Assembly: GCA_008933495.1 (NCBI GenBank)
Contig: WBUW01000179.1
Coordinates: 1 to 6,517, forward strand
DNA from: Pseudorhodoplanes sp.
GTDB taxonomy: Bacteria > Pseudomonadota > Alphaproteobacteria > Rhizobiales > Xanthobacteraceae
DNA: 6,517 nt
Direction of reading: 5' to 3'
This document shows positions 1 to 4,499 of the stretch, piece by piece. Position 1 is the stretch's first letter. Each line of letters starts with the position of its first letter. Made by a program: the position numbers and the translations under genes. The notes beneath the pieces were generated by a model. That model did not search any database, was not told where the DNA came from, and worked only from the letters and a program-made list of their open reading frames with translations.

Positions 1-721
1 GATGATCGAGGCCGGGAGCTGGACGGTGGAGGGGATCGGCGAGGATTTCATCCCGCCCAATGCCGATTTGTCGCTCGTGCGCGAGGCTTACTCGGTCACC
101 GACCAGGAGAGCTTCGCCGCCGCGCGCGAGTTGCTGGCGAAGGAGGGCATTTTCGCCGGCTCCTCGTCGGGCACGCTGCTGGCGGCGGCGCTGCGCTATT
201 GCCGGGCGCAGGGCGCGCCCAAGCGCGTGGTCAGCCTCGTCTGTGACTCGGGCGCAAAATACCTGTCCAAAGTCTTCAACGATGCCTTCCTCGCGCAGGA
301 AGGCTGGCATGGCGCGGTGCGCACGGGCAGCGTGCGCGATCTCGTGGTCAACCCGCACGCGAGCGGGCAGGCGATCGCGGTGCGCCCAGACGACAATCTG
401 CGCACGGCGTTCGCGCGCATGCGCGCCGCCGACGTCTCGCAATTGCCGGTGATCGAGGGTGCCGGTCTGGTCGGCCTGGTCGATGAGAGCGACATCCTGG
501 CCGCGCTTACGCAGGCGCCGGGCGATGCGAAAATATTCGCGCGCCCGGTCAAGGAGGTGATGGTGACCCGGCTGGAGACGATTTCGGCCGATGCCCCGGT
601 GCGCGACCTCGTGCCGCTGTTCAAGAAAGATTTTGTTGCCATCGTCATGGACGGCGACACATTTCTCGGTCTCGTCACGCGCATCGACCTGATCAATCAT
701 TTCCGGATCGTTCTGCAATGA
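1..721 (+). CDS. Cystathionine beta-synthase, 3' part (5' end outside window)
   Basis: This is the C-terminal 239 residues of a PLP-dependent cystathionine beta-synthase; the gene enters from the left edge, so the ATG at position 2 is internal. The enzyme condenses homocysteine with serine to cystathionine in the cytoplasm. Seen: the end of the fold-type II PLP domain, with GIGEDFIPP (residues 11-19 of the visible part), the AGSSSG loop (52-57) whose serine is expected to contact the pyridine nitrogen, and CDSGAKYLSK (81-90). A pair of CBS (Bateman) domains follows, about 111-169 and 182-235. The pair distinguishes it from cysteine synthase CysK/CysM, which normally lacks it; such pairs usually bind adenosyl ligands, but the ligand here cannot be read. 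The PLP-binding lysine lies off the window. The stop overlaps the next start as ATGA, so translation is probably coupled to the cystathionine-cleaving enzyme, which strongly supports this identity. Confidence 0.9.
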   Translation, partial: MIEAGSWTVEGIGEDFIPPNADLSLVREAYSVTDQESFAAARELLAKEGIFAGSSSGTLLAAALRYCRAQGAPKRVVSLVCDSGAKYLSKVFNDAFLAQEGWHGAVRTGSVRDLVVNPHASGQAIAVRPDDNLRTAFARMRAADVSQLPVIEGAGLVGLVDESDILAALTQAPGDAKIFARPVKEVMVTRLETISADAPVRDLVPLFKKDFVAIVMDGDTFLGLVTRIDLINHFRIVLQ

Positions 722-1887
722 ACAGACCCAATCGTCCCGGTTTTGCCACCCGTTGCGTCCACGCCGGGCAGGCGCCCGATCCGGCGACCGGCGCGGTGAT
801 GATGCCGATCTATGCGACCTCGACCTATGCGCAGGAAAGCCCCGGCGTGCACACCGGCTACGAATATGCCCGCACGCAGAATCCGACCCGCATGGCGTTC
901 GAACGTTGCATTGCCGATCTGGAAGGCGGCGCGCAGGGCTTTGCTTTCGCCTCCGGCCTTGCGGCGATTGCGACGCTGCTCGACAGTCTCGAGCAGGGCG
1001 CGCATGTGGTCGCCGCCGACGACCTCTATGGCGGCACCCGCCGCCTGTTCGAGCGCGTGCGGCGGCGCTCGGCCGGGCTCGACGTCACCTATCTCGACCT
1101 CAGCGATGCCGGGGCGCTCGACGATGCGATCCGCCCGCAGACGCGGCTGATCTGGATCGAGACGCCGACCAACCCGCTGCTGAAACTCATCGACCTCGCG
1201 CAAGTCGCCGAGATCGGCCGCCAGCGCTGCGTGCTTACCGCCGCCGACAACACTTTCGCCAGCCCCTATATCCAGCGCCCGCTCGAATTCGGCTTCGACG
1301 TGGTGATGCACTCAACCACGAAATATCTCAACGGCCACTCCGACATGGTCGGCGGCGTGCTCGTGGTCGGCGACAATCCGGCATTGCGCGCGCAGCTTGA
1401 GTTTCTGCACAACGCGGTCGGATCGGTGCAGGGACCGTTCGATTCCTTTCTTGCGCTGCGCGGGCTCAAGACGCTGGCGCTGCGCATGGAGCGCCATTGC
1501 GCCTCCGCGCTGAAGATCGCGCAATGGCTGGAGCGCCATCCCAAGGTCGCGCGCGTGATCTATCCCGGCCTGCCGGGCCACCCGCAGCACGCGCTGGCGC
1601 GTGCGCAGATGCGCGCCTTCGGCGGCATGATTTCGGTCGACCTGAAAACGGACCTGGCCGGCGCCCGGGTCTTTCTCGAACGCTGCGCGCTGTTTACGCT
1701 GGCCGAGAGCCTTGGCGGCGTCGAGAGCCTGATCGAGCATCCGGCCTTGATGACGCACGGCTCGGTGCCCGAGAATGTGCGGGCCGCGCTTGGCATCGGC
1801 GACGGGCTTGTGCGGCTCTCGGTCGGGATCGAGGACGCCGACGACCTGATCGCCGACCTTGAAGGCGCGCTCGCCGGAGTGAAATGA
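718..1887 (+). CDS. Cystathionine gamma-lyase / gamma-synthase family PLP enzyme
   Basis: This 389-residue protein of the Cys/Met-metabolism PLP family (fold type I) has the usual full length. Seen: YEYARTQNPT (48-57; Tyr50 and Arg52 are expected phosphate contacts from the neighbouring subunit), ASG (78-80), Tyr104 in DDLYGG (ring stacking), Asp177 in AADNTF (pyridine nitrogen), the Schiff-base Lys202 in STTKYLNGHSDM, and the C-terminal ESLGGVESL (330-338) followed by MTHGSV. Gamma-lyase and gamma-synthase are hard to separate by sequence alone. Directly downstream of cystathionine beta-synthase, cleavage of cystathionine to cysteine, 2-oxobutyrate and ammonia is the likelier role. H2S production from cysteine or homocysteine is a known side activity of the family. 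The start is fixed by the ATGA overlap with the upstream gene; there is only a weak Shine-Dalgarno, in keeping with coupled translation. No defect is seen. Confidence 0.92.
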   Translation: MNRPNRPGFATRCVHAGQAPDPATGAVMMPIYATSTYAQESPGVHTGYEYARTQNPTRMAFERCIADLEGGAQGFAFASGLAAIATLLDSLEQGAHVVAADDLYGGTRRLFERVRRRSAGLDVTYLDLSDAGALDDAIRPQTRLIWIETPTNPLLKLIDLAQVAEIGRQRCVLTAADNTFASPYIQRPLEFGFDVVMHSTTKYLNGHSDMVGGVLVVGDNPALRAQLEFLHNAVGSVQGPFDSFLALRGLKTLALRMERHCASALKIAQWLERHPKVARVIYPGLPGHPQHALARAQMRAFGGMISVDLKTDLAGARVFLERCALFTLAESLGGVESLIEHPALMTHGSVPENVRAALGIGDGLVRLSVGIEDADDLIADLEGALAGVK

Positions 1888-2379
1888 ATGGCCCGCCCCG
1901 CACGCGACAATCCCGGTGTCATCTGCCCGCCGCCGCTCATTCCGCTTGCCGCCCTTGCGGGCGGGCTTGTGCTCGACTGGCTCGTCCCGGCACACCTGTT
2001 GCAAATCCTCTTCGGCTTGCCGACCCGGCTGGTCGCCGGCGGCGTGCTGGTGGTGGCCGGCTTTGCGCTGATGCTGGTGGGCAGTCGCGCCTTCGCGGCG
2101 GCGCGCACCAACATTCCGCCCTGGAAGCCGGCGCTCGCGCTCGTGACCGAGGGCGTCTACGCTTATGTGCGCAACCCGATGTATGTCGGCTTCGGCTTCG
2201 TCACCGCCGGGCTGGCGCTCGCGCTCGCTTCCGACTGGACGCTCGTGTTCATGGTTCCGGCGGCGATCGTGCTGCACCGCGGCGTGGTCTTGCGCGAGGA
2301 ACGCTATCTCGAAGGCAAGTTCGGCGCGCCCTATCGCGCCTACAAGGCGGCCGTGCCGCGCTATGGCTGGCCGGCCTAG
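1888..2379 (+). CDS. Membrane methyltransferase, isoprenylcysteine/phospholipid methyltransferase superfamily
   Basis: This is a 163-residue integral membrane protein. Hydrophobic stretches at about 16-34, 47-66, 98-115 and 117-134 suggest four membrane segments. The superfamily signature is clear: GVYAYVRNPMYVGF (89-102) and, after the last segment, LREERYLEGKFG (135-146) with YRAYKAAVPR (149-158). In ICMT and phospholipid N-methyltransferases these regions build the S-adenosylmethionine site, with Arg95-Asn96-Pro97 and Glu137-Glu138 the key positions. The start is the ATG immediately after the upstream stop, with a GGAG at 1876-1879, 8 bases upstream, lying inside the previous gene. It is therefore the third gene of the transsulfuration operon. 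Bacterial members are mostly uncharacterised; substrates could be a lipid, an isoprenoid thiol or a small molecule, and I cannot choose. Any S-adenosylhomocysteine formed would feed homocysteine to the first gene of the operon, but that link is speculation. Confidence 0.8.
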   Translation: MARPARDNPGVICPPPLIPLAALAGGLVLDWLVPAHLLQILFGLPTRLVAGGVLVVAGFALMLVGSRAFAAARTNIPPWKPALALVTEGVYAYVRNPMYVGFGFVTAGLALALASDWTLVFMVPAAIVLHRGVVLREERYLEGKFGAPYRAYKAAVPRYGWPA

Positions 2380-2418
2380 CGGTCGGAAAAATTCCAGCCG
2401 TTCCGGCAAACGTCCCTT

Positions 2419-2446
2419 TTGCCCGATCGCCGCGCTGCCCTAGAAC
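2419..2446 (+). promoter_or_regulatory. Possible sigma-70-type promoter upstream of pobA
   Basis: In the 109-base gap before pobA, TTGCCC (2419-2424) and TAGAAC (2441-2446) are 16 bases apart, each matching 4 of 6 consensus positions. They sit about 43 bases before the start codon. Just upstream, an inverted repeat CGGAA (2384-2388) / TTCCG (2401-2405) and a smaller GGAA-AAA-TTCC (2385-2395) could be an operator, or the end of the preceding operon's transcript. This is pattern matching only; in GC-rich DNA such matches arise by chance. Confidence 0.3.
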
Positions 2447-2476
2447 GGCGCACGCGAACCAAGAAGAATCAGGCTC

Positions 2477-2483
2477 GGGAGGA
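2477..2483 (+). promoter_or_regulatory. Strong ribosome binding site of pobA
   Basis: GGGAGGA lies 5 bases before the ATG at 2489. It is the best Shine-Dalgarno in the window and settles the start of the monooxygenase gene, whose first residues (MRTQVGIVGAGPAG) align with the very start of characterised PobA proteins. Confidence 0.75.
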
Positions 2484-2488
2484 TATTC

Positions 2489-3655
2489 ATGCGCACACAG
2501 GTCGGCATTGTCGGGGCGGGACCGGCCGGATTGATGCTTTCGCATCTGCTGCATCTGGCCGGCATCCGCTCGATCATCGTGGAAAACCGCAGCCGCGCCT
2601 ATTGCGAGGCGCGCGTGCGCGCCGGGCTGATGGAGCACTGGGTCTCCGAGCTTCTGGTCGAGGCCGGCGTCGGCGAGCGCATGAAGCGCGAGGGCATGGT
2701 GCATGACGGCATTTTCATCGCCTTCAACGGCCAGGCGCATTACCTCAATTTCAAGAAACTGATCGGCAAGCACGTCGTCATCTACGACCAGAAGGAAGTG
2801 GTTACCGACCTGATCGCGCGCCGGCTTGCGGACGGCGGCGAAATCCATTTCGAGGTCGCGGACACGAGCGTCCACGATTTCACGACCGACAGACCGAAAA
2901 TCCGCTTCCGCGCAAACGGCGAGTTGAACGAGATCGCGTGCGATTTCATCGCCGGCTGCGACGGCTTTCACGGCATCAGCCGCCCGAGTTTTCCCGCCGG
3001 AACGCTGCAGGGCTATGACCGGGTCTATCCGTTCGGCTGGCTCGGCATCCTCTCTGAATCGCCGCCGCCGGAAAAGGAACTGATCTACGCCTATCACGAG
3101 AAGGGCTTCGCGCTTTATTCGATGCGCGGGCCGAACCTGTCGCGGCTCTATATCCAGTGCGCGCCCGACGAGAATATCGACGAATGGCCGGACGCGCGCA
3201 TCTGGGAGCAGTTGCATCTGCGGCTTGGCGGCGTGCGCAAGCTGACCGAAGGCAAAATCCTGCAGAAGGGCGTGACGCCGATGCGCAGCTATGTCACCGA
3301 GCCGATGCAGCACGGGCGGCTGTTCATCGCCGGCGACGCCGCCCATATCGTGCCGCCGACCGGCGCCAAGGGCATGAATCTGGCGATGGCCGACGTGCGC
3401 GTGCTCGCGCGCGCGTTCGAATCATTCTACCGGTCGCGCAATTCCGAGCCGCTGGCGAACTATTCGAAGACCTGCCTGCGCCGGGTGTGGAAGGGCCAGC
3501 GCTTCTCCTGGTGGATGACGCAGATGCTGCACCGCTTCAATTACGAGAACGACTTCGACATGAAGCGCCAGATCGCCGAGATCGATTACGTGACGACCTC
3601 GGAGGTCGCGGCGAAATCGCTTGCCGAGAATTACGCCGGATTGCCGATGGGGTGA
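2489..3655 (+). CDS. pobA: 4-hydroxybenzoate 3-monooxygenase (p-hydroxybenzoate hydroxylase)
   Basis: This 388-residue FAD-dependent class A monooxygenase is close to the usual length of about 390. It hydroxylates 4-hydroxybenzoate to protocatechuate, the entry to the beta-ketoadipate pathway. Seen: GAGPAG dinucleotide fold (9-14), CDGFHG (157-162), and GDAAHIVPPTGAKG (282-295), which binds the flavin ribitol. By recalled alignment to the Pseudomonas fluorescens enzyme, active-site residues are kept: Arg44, His72, Tyr200 (Tyr201 there), Ser211, Arg213, Arg219, Tyr221, Pro290 and Tyr382 (Tyr385 there). The Ser/Arg/Tyr trio that holds the substrate carboxylate argues for 4-hydroxybenzoate itself rather than a related aromatic. 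The coenzyme helix differs: Asn33-Arg34 replaces Arg33-Gln34, so NADH may be accepted. No pobR-type regulator and no protocatechuate genes are in the window. It is probably transcribed on its own from the 2380-2488 gap. Confidence 0.96.
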   Translation: MRTQVGIVGAGPAGLMLSHLLHLAGIRSIIVENRSRAYCEARVRAGLMEHWVSELLVEAGVGERMKREGMVHDGIFIAFNGQAHYLNFKKLIGKHVVIYDQKEVVTDLIARRLADGGEIHFEVADTSVHDFTTDRPKIRFRANGELNEIACDFIAGCDGFHGISRPSFPAGTLQGYDRVYPFGWLGILSESPPPEKELIYAYHEKGFALYSMRGPNLSRLYIQCAPDENIDEWPDARIWEQLHLRLGGVRKLTEGKILQKGVTPMRSYVTEPMQHGRLFIAGDAAHIVPPTGAKGMNLAMADVRVLARAFESFYRSRNSEPLANYSKTCLRRVWKGQRFSWWMTQMLHRFNYENDFDMKRQIAEIDYVTTSEVAAKSLAENYAGLPMG

Positions 3656-3658
3656 GGC

Positions 3659-3714
3659 GAGGAGTGCGTCGCGCTCGCGGCCACGCTCTGCGCGGACCCG
3701 CTGGGGCGCTCCTC
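3659..3714. repeat. Long imperfect palindrome (REP-like) in the convergent gap after pobA
   Basis: GAGGAGTGC (3659-3667) pairs with GCGCTCCTC (3706-3714) over 9 base pairs with one G-T wobble. Inside it, GTCGCGC (3668-3674) pairs with GCGCGGAC (3690-3697) with one bulged base, giving an extended hairpin. It starts 3 bases after the pobA stop and lies between pobA (+) and the minus-strand toxin-antitoxin cassette. No T-run follows on either side, so it is not a classical intrinsic terminator, though it could still slow RNA decay or stop readthrough. The right arm with its flank (GCTCCTCAGGATGA) resembles, from memory, a repeat common between genes in Bradyrhizobium and relatives. Only one copy is present here, so its repeat status cannot be shown from the window. 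Confidence 0.5.
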
Positions 3715-3741
3715 AGGATGAAGGGAAATACCGGGTTGTCA

Positions 3742-3975
3742 TCAATCCAGAGTCGGTTTGTCGCGTTCAAGCCGATCGCCGGCGCCGCGCGTTACGATCA
3801 ACGTTCTCGTCGTTCTCAGCGCGATCGGCAATGGCCCTGAGAGCCAAAATCTCTGCGCCTTGGCGCGCGCTTCCGATTCCGAGGCCGCGTAGGCGAGGAG
3901 CGACGGAACTTCCGCGATCCAGTGCCCGTCAACTTCCTGCTCCTCAAAGAGTGCGGCAATCCTGCGCAACGCCAC
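3742..3975 (-). pseudogene. HicB-like antitoxin, apparently frameshifted
   Basis: Read from a GTG at 3975 that directly abuts the toxin stop, the frame begins like a HicB-family antitoxin: FEEQEVDGHWIAEVPSLLAY (residues 10-29), then ASESEARAKAQ. After about residue 40 it loses family character and runs to a stop at 3742. Moving the frame near 3853 restores a HicB-like end, EILALRAIADRAENDENV, and a stop at 3767, giving a protein of about 69 residues, normal for short HicB proteins. One missing base around 3851-3858 explains this. In addition, the usual LPGVLAY turn is shortened to LLAY, as if three residues were lost. HicB normally neutralises the mRNA-cleaving toxin HicA; no hicA-like sequence with its GSHR-type segment is seen nearby. 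I therefore call it a remnant. A sequencing error or a functional short protein remain possible. Confidence 0.6.
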
Positions 3976-4230
3976 TCAGCGGATCAAGGCATCGTAGTCG
4001 GCATGCGACCCGATCCAAAACCACAGCAAGCCTTCGTTGACCTCAAGCGCGAGCGCGCGGTGATGCAGTCCAATTCGCGCCGACCAGTATCTGCCGACTT
4101 TCTTGAGGCGCAACGAAGGATGCTGGGGATTTTCCTTAAGCAGTGCGAAATTCCTGTCAGCATGAACGCGAATACTGTCCGGAAGCCTGGCGTAAGCATC
4201 CCAAAATGCCGGATTGGCGAAATGCCTCAT
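3976..4230 (-). CDS. RelE/ParE-like toxin of a type II toxin-antitoxin pair
   Basis: This 84-residue protein starts HFANPAFWDAYARLP (3-17), continues ADRNFALLKENPQHPSLRLK (24-43), then VGRYWSARIGLHHRALA (45-61), and ends LLWFWIGSHADYDAL (68-82). This order of a helical hairpin followed by beta strands with a conserved Arg-rich strand and a C-terminal WFWIGSHADYD is that of a RelE/ParE-superfamily group that I recall as widespread in cyanobacteria and proteobacteria, where it follows a small antitoxin-like gene. Members of the wider family either cut mRNA on the ribosome or poison gyrase; which applies here cannot be read. The ATG overlaps the stop of the 65-residue upstream gene as ATGA (4227-4230) and no good Shine-Dalgarno is seen, so translation is likely coupled to it. 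The reading frame is intact. Confidence 0.8.
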   Translation of the reverse strand: MRHFANPAFWDAYARLPDSIRVHADRNFALLKENPQHPSLRLKKVGRYWSARIGLHHRALALEVNEGLLWFWIGSHADYDALIR

Positions 4231-4424
4231 AGTTCGCGGGCGCGGCCCTTGCGGTAATCAGCGAGCGCCTGTTCGGCGAGCTTGTCGAGCTTGCCGGCCC
4301 GCGCATCACGATCGATCTTCTCGTCGAAGCGCGCGGCGTCGAACGCGTCGAACCATGCGCGGAATTTCGCCAGCTGGTCGGGCGGAAGTTTCGCCACCGC
4401 CTTTTCGAGGTCTTCAATGCTCAT
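4227..4424 (-). CDS. Small antitoxin-like protein, partner of the RelE/ParE-like toxin
   Basis: This is a 65-residue, highly charged, probably all-helical protein. It opens SIEDLEKAVAKLPPDQLAKF (2-21), has an aromatic centre RAWFDAFDAARFDEKIDRD (22-40), and ends in a Leu/Lys-rich tail, RAGKLDKLAEQALADYRKG (42-60). The same pattern (LxxLPPDQLxxFxxWF, then DxxI..D..AGKLDxLxxxAL, then a short basic end) is familiar from small genes directly preceding this class of toxin. No ribbon-helix-helix or helix-turn-helix motif stands out, so DNA binding is not evident. The role rests on gene order, size and the overlapping stop and start with the toxin. The ATG at 4424 follows an AT-rich stretch with no good Shine-Dalgarno; an internal start is unlikely because the family pattern begins at this methionine. 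Confidence 0.7.
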   Translation of the reverse strand: MSIEDLEKAVAKLPPDQLAKFRAWFDAFDAARFDEKIDRDARAGKLDKLAEQALADYRKGRAREL

Positions 4425-4438
4425 GTTGAATAATTAAC
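4425..4438 (-). promoter_or_regulatory. AT-rich imperfect palindrome before the antitoxin gene (possible operator/promoter)
   Basis: The 14 bases immediately before the antitoxin start read GTTAATTATTCAAC on the minus strand and match their own reverse complement at 10 of 14 positions. This is the most AT-rich patch in an otherwise GC-rich window. Type II toxin-antitoxin operons are commonly autorepressed at a palindrome overlapping their promoter, so this is the natural place for one. No convincing -35/-10 pair was found. Confidence 0.3.
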
Positions 4439-4445
4439 ACATATC

Positions 4446-4470
4446 GTTGCGCAGTTGAAGACGTGCGAAC
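4446..4470 (-). terminator. Weak hairpin between parE and the toxin-antitoxin cassette
   Basis: On the minus strand, after the parE stop, GTTCGCA (4470-4464) can pair with TGCGCAAC (4453-4446) with one bulged base and a 10-base loop. The AT-rich stretch beyond it has no true T-run, so termination would be weak. It could equally be chance or part of the cassette's promoter region. If it does not stop transcription, parE transcripts read into the cassette. Confidence 0.2.
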
Positions 4471-4499
4471 GAGCCAGGTCAGCTGCGCGCCCGCAAGCC

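Noticed and set aside
1..721. Cysteine synthase (CysK/CysM) instead of cystathionine beta-synthase
   Set aside because: The C-terminal pair of CBS domains and the overlapping gamma-lyase gene favour cystathionine beta-synthase.
1312..2409. A 365-codon open frame on the minus strand
   Set aside because: It is antisense to the gamma-lyase and methyltransferase genes, with Arg/His/Gln-rich composition and no family motif.
2249..3346. A 365-codon open frame on the minus strand over pobA
   Set aside because: It is antisense to a well-supported pobA and part of the methyltransferase gene; no domain is recognised.
3621..4040. A plus-strand frame of 139 codons running from pobA into the toxin-antitoxin region
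   Set aside because: It is Arg/Ser-rich without a motif, overlaps the pobA 3' end and lies opposite better-supported minus-strand genes.
3656..4430. Insertion sequence or genomic island around the toxin-antitoxin cassette
   Set aside because: No transposase, integrase, tRNA end or matching terminal repeats were seen; only the single palindrome at 3659-3714.
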